Assembly (NCBI GenBank): GCA_000226015.1
Contig: JH152649.1
Span: 32,109 to 77,871 of the forward strand
Source: Mnemiopsis leidyi
Taxonomy: Eukaryota; Ctenophora; Tentaculata; Lobata; Bolinopsidae
Direction of reading: 5' to 3'
Length of the DNA: 45,763 bases
Positions 1 to 13,100 of the stretch are shown here, one piece after another (positions within the stretch are counted from its first letter, which is position 1; each line of letters begins with the position of its first letter). The notes under the pieces are model-generated. The model saw only the letters and a program-made list of their open reading frames with translations, was not told the DNA's origin and searched no databases. Made by a program: the position numbers and the translations under genes.

Positions 1-245
1 CTCACTCACTCACTCACTCACTCACTCACTCACTCACTCACTCACTCACTCACTCACTCACTTACTCACTCAATCACTCACTCATTCACTCACTGACTCA
101 CTCACTCACTCACTCACTCACTCACTCACTTACTCACTCACTCACTCACTTACTCACTCACTCACTCACTCACTCACTCACTCACTCACTCACTCACTCA
201 CTCACTCACTCACTCACTCACTGACTTATTTACTTACTTACTTAC
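1..245. repeat. (CTCA)n tetranucleotide microsatellite
   Basis: The window opens inside a long run of the tetranucleotide CTCA with scattered single-base changes (cttact, ctgact, ctcatt), decaying into (TTAC)n near 225-245. It runs off the left edge, so its true length is unknown. Confidence 0.97.
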
Positions 246-1046
246 TATTATTTTTTCGACTACATCTTTAACACAAATCCTTTCTGTTAACCAGGACTTC
301 TTCCACTACACAGGTACCCGGTATTACGGAATAGGTTACTCCTCGATCATTCTGGGGAAGTATTCTGTTTTCTTCTACCAACAACCCAGGTCTACCCTGC
401 ACGGAAGTCCCTGACTCCTCACGGAGGTAACGAGCCTTGTTCTCTGCCAAAGTGGGTTTGCCCCGTCGACAAGTAGCAATTGTTGCGGTGATATATCTAT
501 TGTTTTAATGATTTTGGTATATAGTCTAGGAGTCCTTGGGTACAGCTAGCAGGATTTCCCGACTTGGAACACGGTGAGAAATCCTCCTAGTTCACGCTGA
601 GGTCAAAAACCGTTGACGGAAAAAGCAGAAGAAGTCGCATCTATACTATTATTCTATGTTTTCTCACTGTCCATACTTCTTCTGATCCGTACCGGAGTTC
701 AGACTCACTCCTGCAGGGTTAATCGCCTGAGTTGACAGAGCTCCAGTTTCAAGATATTCCTCAGTTGATGCAGGGCAGCCAAACCTTTTCCCATTTTGAC
801 TTCAATATTCCTTTAAGTTCCATGTTCTATCTTGGAGCCAAAATAAACAACTCCTCGAAATTAGCAGGGTGAGAATAATAATTAGAATGTAAGTATGATA
901 AACAGAGGGATGGCAAAACTATATAGTGGGTGACAGGTTCAGGGGTACTTTAAATTTCAAGAAACCAAAATAACTTACCGATTTACTAAAGCAGAACAAA
1001 ATATATATATAATCAAACTCTTTGATTCTAAGGATGACTGAATCAG
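246..1046. other. Non-coding stretch left of the first readable ankyrin exon
   Basis: No convincing exon, RNA or transposon end was seen. It is probably intron or 5' flank of the ankyrin gene, because the first recognised exon (1047) begins in mid-protein with no in-frame ATG and must be preceded by another exon. Confidence 0.4.
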
Positions 1047-1113
1047 TCCTTTTTAAATGCTGTTGACAAAGGGGATACAGATGCTGTTAAAAAGTTGCTC
1101 TCCTCTGATGCTG
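1047..1113 (+). CDS. Ankyrin gene exon 1 (first visible)
   Basis: It encodes SFLNAVDKGDTDAVKKLLSS and the following DA, a typical opening helix pair of an ankyrin repeat. The acceptor is aatcag at 1041-1046 and the donor is GTAAAT at 1114. It ends in phase 1, completed by GT of the next exon to give Gly. An in-frame TGA lies at 1035-1037, so the exon cannot extend left. The acceptor's pyrimidine tract is weak, so the left border is the least certain part. Confidence 0.65.
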
Positions 1114-4100
1114 GTAAATTTTATTGAAAATTTTCCCTAATAAAGGGAGTTAATTATCTTGGTATATATAATCAATGATGAGCATTAATATACATGTCTG
1201 AGTTGTCTTTGATTAAGGTTCAGAATCTCAGGTTTGAAGAGATTGTCTGGAGAGCGCAATGCTTTGCATCGAGCAGCAGGCTACGGCCACCTCGGGATTG
1301 TATGTGAACTTACAAAAGTAGGATTTAATCCACTAACTGCCTCTCATACCGGAAGAATCCCTCTCCATGAAGCTTGTCAAGGTATTTGATAGGGACTTTT
1401 TACATAATAATCTAACAACTTGCTGTTCAGATTGGTGAAGTGTACTTCAATCAATATCGGAACACACCACGATAAACATTTTTATTAACATAATTCTGTT
1501 CAATTTATATTTCTACTGGATAACAACTTCCATCGTTTTTGTCTCTGTTTTTTATAAATTTGGGGGGGGGGGATAGAAAAGGTTGTGACCTTACCACAAC
1601 TTATTTCCTTACCCCGTGATTAATGGCTTACAACTTTTTACTATGACACTTAAAATTTTCCCCCCGATGAATCATATTCTAATTTTGAGTGAATAAAAAT
1701 TATCGACAACTTTTCTTGAATTTTAAAGTGATTGAAGGTTGAATAATCAGGGTTTCCGATAGAAAATTTAGAATTTTCCAGGTTACTTGGCTACAGGTGT
1801 AACAAATATCCTTAGGGGGGCATAGCCGAGTGGTAGAAGAGCTCCTAAAATATGGAGGAGTGGAAATTGCAGACTGTCGAGGACAGTCACCATTACATGT
1901 TGCTGCCTATCACGGGGAATCTGAATGTGTTAAGCTTTTGTGTGCTCATGCTGCCCAAATTGCTGCCAGGTAATGAGTTGGAAATGGTATCTCTGGACTT
2001 TTCTGCCAAATTCAAGTCATGAAAACAAGTTGATAGAACTAAATTGAAACCCCTAATGTTGGTTGACCTGATAACATCTAACAGTGTCAAAGATTGTTAA
2101 AGCCAGTTTCATGCAGCCGTACTATTTGATTTGTTCAAGATACATGTGACAATTAATGTTAAATGTGTTGCATATTCAGGGACGAAAATCATCGAACACC
2201 AGTGCATTTAGCAGCAATGATGAATCAAAGTCAGACCATTCATTGGTTGCTGGAGTATGGTGCCGATGTTGATCTGCCCGATATTCATGGTACTGTCATT
2301 AATACAGTTCAAAAATAGCATAGTTGATGAAACTTTGTTTAAATGATTGAGGTTAAAAATAAGTGATGTTCTGTTTTCTTAGGATATTCCTTATAAGATT
2401 GAATGCTTATCAGATTGAATGATCAACTTTTTATAGGTCGGACTTGCAGCCACTATGCATCTACAGTTGCAGATAGCAGCAGTCTAAAGACTTTGTTAGA
2501 ACAAGGAGTTGATCTACAGGTAGTTATACTACGTTGTACTTTTAAATGCTTTTTCAAACAAGTCTGCTTACGAGTAGAGAGTATTGGTTTTTATAATATT
2601 TGAGAAGAAATCATTTATGATTTGTGGTAGTTGTGTGTCCTCATAAAATAAAACCAACTAATCTCAGCGAAATAAAATTACATTAAGTAAGCACACTTTT
2701 TCTTTAAAACAGCTCAGCATTTTTTTTGTTTTATAGTTTAAGTCTGAAAAGGGTGCAGTCCTGAAACCATGGAACTATCACATATAATCCGGTTCAACGA
2801 AAATCAACCCTCGAGGAAAGTAACAAAATCACAACATGGATAAATGAATGTGAAATGCAGTATATACGGTATATGTGCAGTGTGCAACTCATTCATCTTA
2901 TTTGATGACTTTTTCGTCATAAGACGAAAACATGTGATAACTTACCTTTGTCACCTTGTCCATGGTGGTTTATAAGTCTGATTACAAACCCATCGAAAAT
3001 TAACAATCATTAGTTATTTACCAAATACTCTCAACTGTCAACAACATGGCAACTACAATCTAGTTTGTAATCTTTGTATATAGATCAAAAAAATATTACA
3101 ATTATTTTCAAACATTTCTGCTGACCTTTGATAATCTTTCAAATAACTATGGACGACTCCCTTTTAAGAACTTCCAAATTAGGCTCCCAATGGGCCTGAG
3201 GTGACTGATTAACGGGAGTTGTAACTTTTGGGGTAAAGATATTGGTGAACTCCATGGTATTCGCCCTGCTCGTCAGCTGTGACTTATACACTCCAAACTT
3301 CTTGCTTGTGGGAACATTCGCACCCTCTGTTACCAGCTCATGCCAATTGCAAGTTAAAACCTTCCAGTAAAACTTGCGCAGACCGTCTTTTCTGCAGAAG
3401 TATATGACAACATTTGTGGTGGAGTTAAGGGCTACTGCATGGCTACCTATCAAAGTGTAGATGAAGTTGAGGACTGGGATTGGGAGGCCGAACTGTTGGA
3501 TTTGAAATTTGAAATCTGATAAGACCGTGATGGATTCCAGGATACAAACAACTATCAGGGGGATATTGAAGACTATGTAAGCGATGGTGAGGTAGATTAT
3601 AGTTTTTGTAGCCTCACTTTTAAGCAAGGACCCTGCTGTTGTGCTAAACTTTCTACGCTGGCCGAGCAGGAAAATCGTGATGATGCAGCTTATTATGATC
3701 GGGAAAGCCGGGACAACATACTCCAACGTGATAAAACTGAAGTGAAGCAGTTTGAACTCAATTGTGTTTGGTTCAAAGACGTCAGTGAGGAGCCAAGTGC
3801 ACATGGAAAGTCGACGTGCATACCAAAACCCCCTCCCGATGAGGATGGGCAACATCTGCTGACTCAGGATGAGTATGAGGTAAAGACAAACGGGGATGAG
3901 GATGGTTTTCCGTTTGATCTTGTAAAAGGGGTAGACAAGGGATACTGTTCTGCTGATGCTGAGGACGGCTACCAGGAAGATTGAGAGACGGTTGCAGGCT
4001 TGCCAGATAAAGGCCCAACTGAGGCAGAACCAGCCATACTGGAACATGAGAGGTTTGCCGTTGTTGAATTCGGATACACCTGGAAGTTGTTGTTTGTATC

Positions 4101-7100
4101 TTTTTTCTTGTAACTTAGTTTCTTTGATTTTAAAAGCTAAATAAGTTAATTTAAATACTTTTAGTTTTATTACTAGATGTTGATCTGACTGTGGATCAAA
4201 GTCTTTTAGATTTTTACAGGATGTAGCTCAGAGATTCCCGAAGTTGTGATTTGCAACTGTGTAATGTTGCTGGTTGCGTGTTTTGGTCCTCGCACACCAC
4301 TGCAAAAAAGTTGTATGGCGGTAGGATCCCTACTTTAATCGAAAATCATTCTAACCGAAATTTTTTGGCAGGAAATTTATTTAAAAAATTTGACAAAAAA
4401 GAAACAAAAGAGACCGAAAAAAATATTAAGTAACCGAAAAAATATGTTTCAAACCGAAACATTTGGCCGTAGACAGCAGTTAATTAGTTGAAAATGATGT
4501 TGTGGACGTTTTTAACCGAAAAAACTATTAAGTAACCGAAAAAATTTGTTTTAAACAGAAAGATTTGGCCTAGAATAGCATTTTAAACTAAGTAATCTAA
4601 GTTTACAACCGAAATTTTAGCTCACAGGAAGCAGGTTAGGTGAGGTATTTGCTTAAATTGTGAGGTAGACTGTAGAGAATTTTCAGAAGTCTTGAATTCA
4701 TTAGAGGTAGGATTGCATTATTGACACAGACTACTTTCCATGACTCAGTGCGAGTGAGGTGGCGCGAAGCGCCGCCGAACGAGCAATATATCACACAAAA
4801 ATTCTAACCGCAAAAAATTTCTAACCGAAATTTGAAAAATCGTCCTACCAGTAAAAAAACTTATTTGCACCTTTGTCCTCGCAACATGATGTAGACGACT
4901 AAATAGAGATTTGCGCTTATTATTTAGTTATCGAAAGTGTGATTATGTCAAACCAGCTGTCATGAGTTCAAAGAACGGAATTTTTTAGCTTACGCACAAA
5001 GGAAGATATGACTTATCGTTCAAATTATGTTGGCCCGCAGAACGTTCCTATTTGGATATTTTACATAGTACTGAGAGGGGCGCTATCAGCTATGTGCACA
5101 TAGGAACGTTCTTTTTCGCGTATCACTTTATGTTTTGGGCCCTAGCCAAGCGTAGGAAGTAGATAGAAATTCCGGATTTAAACTAAACTGTGACATATCA
5201 TTTAGTGTACCAAATTATAGTGGCAGATGTAGACATTAATCTCCTATTTAGTCATACTCAGCATCTAAATCCAACCTACTTTAGGATACTTTTGAACACA
5301 AACATATCCGACGCACTCTACATAGTCTTACCGACAAAGTAACGTACGAAAAAAACTTTACTAACCATTAAAGAGAAAGAGGAAGGTTATGATGCTATCA
5401 ACGATGCTGATCATCATGTATTGTATAGAACTTATGTTCTTCTCCTTGCTGAGAAAATATCCGAATGTCATCATGCTTCCGGGCATTCCTGAAATAATAT
5501 GACAAGTCTGCTATGTGTTCTTTTTGAATTACTTACTGACATTGTTTATCCAAATATTAACTAAGTGCGTGCAATATTATTGAGCGATAATGCGGCAATA
5601 ATTTACTTCAGTCTGTGACGAATTAATGACACTGATGCCGCCATAAAATTTTTTTGAAATGGTGAATGAAAACCTACCAACTGCAAAACCAAACAAGGCT
5701 ATTGTCCCGAATGTATAGTCCGAATAGGTTTGTGAGATCGCTTCAGTCGCGTAGTGAAAACTTGCATTGCCTTTAGACATCCTAGTGATTGCCTAAATAG
5801 AAGAACGAATTATAAGGGGAATGAAATTTTGAAAATTAGATAAAAACTACTTAAATAATGGATGTCGTTGTCCGTTTGTTCCGTGTTCCGATTTAAAATG
5901 CTAAATCGACACAAACTAAACGTGGAATAAACTTTTGACAGTAAGTAAGATATTAGTCAATGTTGGTGAAATTTATAATTCGCCATTTGGAAATAATTTC
6001 TCAGCATTTATAATTCATATCATGGTAGAAGGTTTTACAGATAGCGGGACAAACTTAAGACTCATGATTGCTTGGACTGACACATCACAGTTTTTAGTAC
6101 CTTATAGAAGTAAGACTCTCATAAATAAGATTTATGGTTATGCCCAATGGGTTCGCATGTAATATAATTATGAATTGATGTCTCAGAGTGTGAGGTTCAT
6201 TTCGATAAAAGACTTTAACATTTCGCATAGATGTGCGATATAATGCGAGGTTTTATAAGAAAACATCACCATTTAGTGATCTTTTGTCGCAATTTTGACT
6301 ATCTTATACAATAAGGAAAGAAGGCAAAACATATCATGATTCTACTCATAATGTCTTATGAATTACATTTGCCTTAAAGGACCCCAGAGTCATTTATGAC
6401 TAAAACGATATCCGAATGTGGTGTCAAATTCGATTGTTTTTTAAAACTAATTGTAGATCGTTTCGGGCTAGTAATGCCGCATAACTATTGTGCCATAAAT
6501 AAACGAAAATAAACAATAGATTCTAGCAAATGAATTTAAACAATATGTTATATCATAATTGAACGTATGGACATTCAAAGAATAAATTTTCGTTCATATT
6601 TAAAGTCAGCGTGATGTAATAGCAACAATTATTGTTTGGGGCCTGCTTAAAAGCCAAAATATTAGGCAAACAATGAACAGTAAACGTTTTATCATTGGCA
6701 TATTTATTGTAATACCTACGACCAAAGATTTGAATCTTAATAGATAGGCTTTTGGGTAAGGTTATGAAACAAGAAATATAACTGCATCTTCTTTTATCAG
6801 CAAATACCAATCATTAATCTCAAGATCAAAGATATTTGATTGGCGCCCGAAATTTGATTGGTACTAAAAGTATGAAGCATACGTCGCGTTGAACCGATAA
6901 TTTGATGGTACTATAACCATATTAATTAATCAACTTCTTGAAACTTAGTCACTAACCAAAAATGCAGGTTTACGCTACTTTTTATTCGGAATAGTAATAA
7001 TCTAACTGTACCACCGTAGGAAACTATTCACAGCCATATCAATAAATCAAGTTCTTGACCTATTCATATACTGCATTAACGTTCAGTAAGTTCCGTTGCA

Positions 7101-10100
7101 TTATCAAGGTTTAGTAGCCAGTGTACTCAGTTTTTAAGCAGCTCAACTATCACATACGACACCTCCGAAGGAAAAGATTTTCCGACCCTCTTTGGAATCG
7201 GTCAATGATCCCATTGTTGCTTTGGGAACCTTCTAACAGACTGCAAATGGAAAATATACGTTCCAATGATTACCATCGATGCCAAAAATTACATCTTGCC
7301 AAATCTGGAACTTTTTAAGTGATGTCCCTTTCAAGACGATGGTTGGATTTTGGACTAGTTGTTAGACCACTTGACCTCTAAATTAGATATTTAATATTAT
7401 TTTCGAATGATCAGCTAGTTTTTCAAATAGGCGACGGTAACGCCCTGACTAAATTAAGGAAAGTTAGACGTTTTCTTGCCATAAGGTGCTCCGTTTGTCG
7501 AGTACGGTGCATTGGTTCAAGAAGTCAAATTTACGTTTAATGCATGGTCATAAGTAGCTAGTTTCAAGCGAGGTCGAGGTGCCAAGAAAATCAAAATAGT
7601 TTTAGTTTAAGTCGCTATAAACGTGATTTAAAAATAATAAAATGGTTCCTGCTCTGTTTGAGTGTTACGGTACAAGTACTCAAACTATCGTTTAAAGCAT
7701 GTGGCCGTTTCACGTCGGTAAACCATAGAAAAATAGGAAATTGTATAATATTATTGAAAGGCCAAAATCGATGTAACCGGTGGAGGTGAGGAAGGAAGAG
7801 AAAAGTCAGCCAATCAGTCTAGAAAATCCGTCAAACTACAAGCAAGGACATAAGTCCATTTCTTTTTGTTGTATTTGATAGGCAAGTTTGTTGGACTTGA
7901 GGCTAGTTAAGTGGTCTGATGCTTTCGACTGGAATAATGGTCATCTTACAGGGAATTAGTTTTACCGATCGAAACGCTTAAAACACTTTAAATAGTCTGG
8001 GAGCTCTTCCTATGAGTTCATTAACACGTGATCAAGGCTGAATGGTCGCTCAAAGCTCTATTTAAACTATTTGTCTCTGTCGCGGTCAGATTTGAAACAG
8101 AGTAAGATTCTCTGAACTCAGAGCGCCAACTGAAATTAAAGATCGCAGCCTGTTGTATTTTGAGGGGGATTGCAACATCCCATCACATTACACAACAATT
8201 TACTAATTTAGCCGTTGTTGGATGGAATGCTTAAAGCAAACAGTTCAAGACGGTTGGTTGACCACGATTCCATACTTCAATATTGATGAACTACGTTTAA
8301 GGGCCGATAAGCCTGACTGAAGGTCCGAACGGGGCATTCCAATTTTTTGGGCTAAGTTGCAAACATGGTCAAAATATATATTTTAAACAAAATTTCCACC
8401 GTTCGACCACGTTGTCTTTAAATTTTGAAATCGTCACCATCGTCACAGTCAATGTTTTCTTGGCCATTTGTCTATGGCATCTCTGCTCATATATAGGAAT
8501 ATTATGATTATGTAAAATACCATTAAACAAACAACGAAAGCAAATTTCGGTAAAAAAACTCAAGGTGTCAAGTTCAACTATTTCAAACTTTAAACGGCGT
8601 ATTGACTAGAGTTGATAAATAAGACCCTCTCGCTGGGTCAGGTGAGATATCAGCAAGGTCGACTACCGTTACACTACTGCGTTACAGGTGAGATGTCAGC
8701 AAGGTCGACTACCGTTACACTACTGCGTTACAGGTGAGATGTCAGCAGGGTCGACTACCGTTACACTACTGCGTTACAGGTGAGATGTCAGCAAGGTCGA
8801 CTACCGTTACATTACTGCGTTACAACTGACCGACTCAGCAACCTACAGCTCCTACTGGCTCAGCACACGAGGGGATCTGAGAGGACCTCTCTCAAGCAGG
8901 TCAGTTTTATTCGCTCTCTCTCTCTCTCTCTAAAATCTCTGTCTCTCCCTAAAGTGTTTAACTACTAACGTTTTGTGACGGGCATGTTTTGCGGGCACTT
9001 TTCATCAGTGATGACTGGTGACTGATGATGATTCCAATGGTTTTTAGTTGGTGAAAGGACAGTGTTGATATTACCTTTTAACGCAGTAAACGAGGCGCTT
9101 TTATTAGAACCACCGCGCAAACAAAAAACAAAAAAATTTATCGATTTAACCCAACGTTTTTTAAAAAACTTAACGTTTCCGCATGATTTTGTACAATATT
9201 TGTGCGCACGCATATTGCAGCTGCAGAAACATCGGGCTTTTCGACAAATACCGCACGTTTTTGGCAGCCAAGAGAGGGGTTGGCAGCTAAGTGGACAGTA
9301 AAAACCCAATAAGATAGGTGAGCCACTGGTTTAATTAGTAGATAGTTGGACAGCTGCACTCTCATGAGATGTCCCAGTTTAGAGGTTTACAGCGTCTAGA
9401 TGGTTGGCTGATTTGAGGCAGGAACTTAGGCTGTCATCTTTTCCAGGGTGGTCCGTCTTTAAAACTTAAATTTTCTCAAGTTAAAACTATCACAAAATAA
9501 TTTACTCGCTCGCTCAGCCGTATTATTGTTAGAAGCACGCCACGTTCTAAGGTCCTGGTGGTCTATTTGCTCGGCTGCTCAATAATTAAGCATGATTAAG
9601 GTTGGATTTAGAAATTGATAATTTTCAATGCGTTGTTAAAAGCCTGTCTGATAACCATGAAGCTATAACGGTGAGTCTCGTACTATTATCATAGCAACTG
9701 AAGTAATTCTAACTCAGTGCTTTTCGAAATTATAAGTTATATCTCTAAAATATTTGGACTTCATACTTGCTTCCTAGAAGCAAGAATAAAGTCCAAGAAG
9801 CACAGGTTTCTAACAGTTGATTGAGTAGTATTTAATTTATTTATCTATTTAGTAAACGCCCGTATTATAATTCATTAACCGAACTTGAATGGTAAAATAT
9901 TTGTGTCGTAGTGGACAGTGTCATAATTGACAGTTGCTGGTGACCTGGTAACCCTCTAACTATAAGACTATAATATATATTGCGTTTGGTCACGAATCGA
10001 ACAAAATGTTAAATTTGTATGAATTTAAGTAGCAAATTCTTTTCAGGGGTACCAAACTTCCCTTTTAACAAAATTAGAGGCTCATAAAAGCTATCCGATA

Positions 10101-13100
10101 GATCATCAAGATATGTACGTACATATACATGTACAAATACCGTTAAAACCTTTTTTCATTTAAAACTAAAAAATGAAAACGCATCTAAACTGGATAAACC
10201 ACACTAGAGTTACTGTTGAAGTTGCTGGGGTAGAGCACCCCTGCAGAAAAGGTCGATTTCAGTTGCCAACAAGAACAAAAGAATAAAAAAGATTTAAAAA
10301 TGAGCTAGTAGCAAGAATTTGTTAAAAATATAAGTATCAGTCTCATCTTAAAATTATTGATTTGTAGATTAGAAGTGGAGGATCACTATCGTAGGGAGGC
10401 GTCTCAAAATTAAGCTTGTTAAAACATTCAAAACCTTTTTAACATACTGGATTTAACAGCTTGATTTGTACACGATCCCATAAATATCGTCATGTGCTCG
10501 ATTATGCTAAAAATACAATTTTGCGGAGTCTTGTAGCTTTTAACGGCCCCATTTTATTTTGAAGTAAAAATGTTTGCGTGAAGGATCTCTTTACTCATTA
10601 GATCAGAATGTCAAAGCAATCCACTTCTTATATAACTGTGACTACTTATGTCCCTCTTTTTGGGGTGTTGGGATGCGGTTACTTTCTTCAATTATTTTCG
10701 CTCGATACGCTTATATCATATTACACTTATATTATAGCTTGCATACTAAGATATAAATATTTTTAGATGTAGAACTGGTAGACCGGGTTTATGGTTGATC
10801 AATGATCATAAGCGTTTAACAAGTTGTACAATTTTCAAGAGCTCCCAAAATTACTCGAGTCTTGCTAATTATTTAGATTCCCAGCATTACCAATTCTTTT
10901 CGAACTAAAAGCTACGGCATAGAGATGTAGGAGAGATAAATGAAAGATAGCTGTTGCTCCTTAAGTTCAATCAACACTTAGCTGGATGACGCTAAATCCT
11001 GAAAAATTCTCTTGCAAAATTATCTTGATACTGATAAAGCTTAATTACGATCGTTGTTGAAGGCTGGCCCATTCAGTAATGGCGCCGAACACCTTTGAGT
11101 TAACTTGCAAAAAGTTTAATTTAATGATTATATAATGTTATTTTACAATAAAGAACGATATCATCAGGGAGGGTTCACAAATTTAATGTTACATGACAGA
11201 GTTACTCAATTCTGATTAGTCGATTGTTGTTTTGGAGTATACAATATTTCAGATTGCAACTCAGAAATACCGTTTTCTATTGGATAGTATTGATAATCAT
11301 TGCAATAATAATACTTAAAACAATACATAACATTTACTATTTGAAGTTGGCACACGAGAACTACTGATAACAGAATAATTCTTAAAATCATTGAATATTG
11401 CATGAAATTATACAAAAGGTTTAGCCGGAAAAGCGGACCAACTGATCCTAACTCAATATCCAAGCGTCATTGCTTATTGCTTACGTGTACCAAAGGGTCC
11501 ACCCTCATTTCCAAGTGATGATGTGACTGAGTTGAATGAACTTGAGAACAGAATCATGTTGGAGAGGATCAGGTATGCATGAAATCAATGATTGTGATCA
11601 TTAGAATACAGTATTTGAAACTTACAAATTTTTTAAGATTAAGATTGGAATGCTGCCAGAAAATAACTGCCACGTTGCGAAAGTTTTGAAGGGAGGATGA
11701 GAAGATGGACAGAAAATAAATTTAGGTACCGCAGAATCTGTGGTGCATTCTTATCGTCATTTGGCGCAATCTCAAGAACAGATTTGTTATATTCCTAGGC
11801 GATGTAAGCGTTATGCTCCAAAAGAAAATGGAAAGAATCAATATGTTTGATGACGAAGTTTAGTACCATCTTGTTGGTAGTAAGTAATGTAACCTTTCAT
11901 CCTTACGCTGAAGAAAAACTTGTTACCACGCAAAGTTTGCAAACCGACTTCAAAAAATCATGAAACAAAATGTTTAAATTCACGAATTAGCCCACAAAAT
12001 TGCCTCTAACTTACATTTCAAATTCACAAATCCAAGTATTGAAACAATAAAATGGTGCGGTATAAAGGCGGAAAATTAATCACAAACAAACTCCAGCTTC
12101 CGCACCGACAGTCACATGACCTATATTTAGTGCCAATTACAACGATGAGATCTGACAAAGATTTGGAGCGAGTTAGCTGGGTTAATGGTGTTACTGGTCA
12201 TCGTACTTAGGCAATCCAGGTCACAGTGGTGTAGTGGTGTGTCTCGCTTGACTGAACTCTGCAGTTATTACCTACGAGGGGTCATTTTATACCATGACTT
12301 TCAGCCACTAGGGTTTCCAGTCTCGAAAAATATTTCTCATGCCACCGAGCACATTGTTGCTGAATCAAACTGATCGTTACAATGGAGAAATTAGTGATTT
12401 GTAGGTACAAAATTTGCAAATGCAATCGCATGGTGGAAACAGATTTCCTATCACAGATTTGTGATTGGTAGGAATTATCTAAGGCAACTTTAAAAACTTT
12501 TTTCTAGAAAATACTACTTTAATTGAAGGATTTTTTTCAGGCTTACTGACGTATTCGATCTGAGCACATGTTGTGGGTGTTTATGATAATAAACAATAAT
12601 TAGCAAGCTACAAGAAGCTTTTTTCCTATGTCATTCTATAATGCTAAGCGGGAAGCTTGGGAGAAGTGGCAAACGTTCTCAAACAAAGCGCACTTCCGAT
12701 TGGCGCCACACTGGCGAGGAAGCTAGGAGTCCCCCTAGCCATGGCACGGTCTTCCACCCCGCACCCGTGCTTTTAAGCAATCGTTAGAAGCTATCAAATA
12801 TCGAAATATAAGCTCATTGGATCTTTGGAGCTACATGACTGGTCTCACGACGACGATCAAACATTAAACTACCAAATTGTTGGAGGTTTGTTAATATCTT
12901 CATTGTTCTGTTTCGAGGGAAGGCGGAAGCGTGTCGATATTATCTTGAGTGGCAGTCATGCAAGCAATTCCTTGTCCCAGCATATTGAACTATGAAGGCG
13001 TTAAATTCGTCTCGACTTATTTGATCACTTGATTGAAATTAATTTGCTGGGTGAATTTTTCCTAGCTGACTTATATCAAACTTCACCGTAACAGGCTGAA

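Larger units (their letters stand above)
4080..5365. other. GPCR-A intron 2, occupied by a MITE and a small hairpin
   Basis: About half of this intron is the MITE copy at 4295-4874. A 13-bp perfect inverted repeat (AGAACGTTCCTAT) sits at 5039-5051 and 5100-5112. Nothing coding was seen. Confidence 0.6.
8900..11424. other. Ankyrin intron 6 region, at least one exon unrecognised
   Basis: Exon 6 ends in phase 0 and exon 7 is entered in phase 1, so a small exon should lie here. A weak candidate is 10047-10114. A CT microsatellite is at 8911-8930. A segment open in several frames lies at 9062-9309. The rest shows nothing I can name. Confidence 0.4.

Noticed and set aside
1811-1890. tRNA-like A box (TAGCCGAGTGG) suggesting a tRNA gene
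   Set aside because: No B box or cloverleaf follows, and the bases are the start of ankyrin exon 3 with matching splice phase.
3742-4018. Plus and minus open frames overlapping GPCR-A
   Set aside because: They are shadows of the receptor exon in other frames.
12531-12590. Strong acceptor ttttttcag as the missing exon between 7 and 8
   Set aside because: In the required phase only a few codons precede any donor leaving in phase 0, too short to support.
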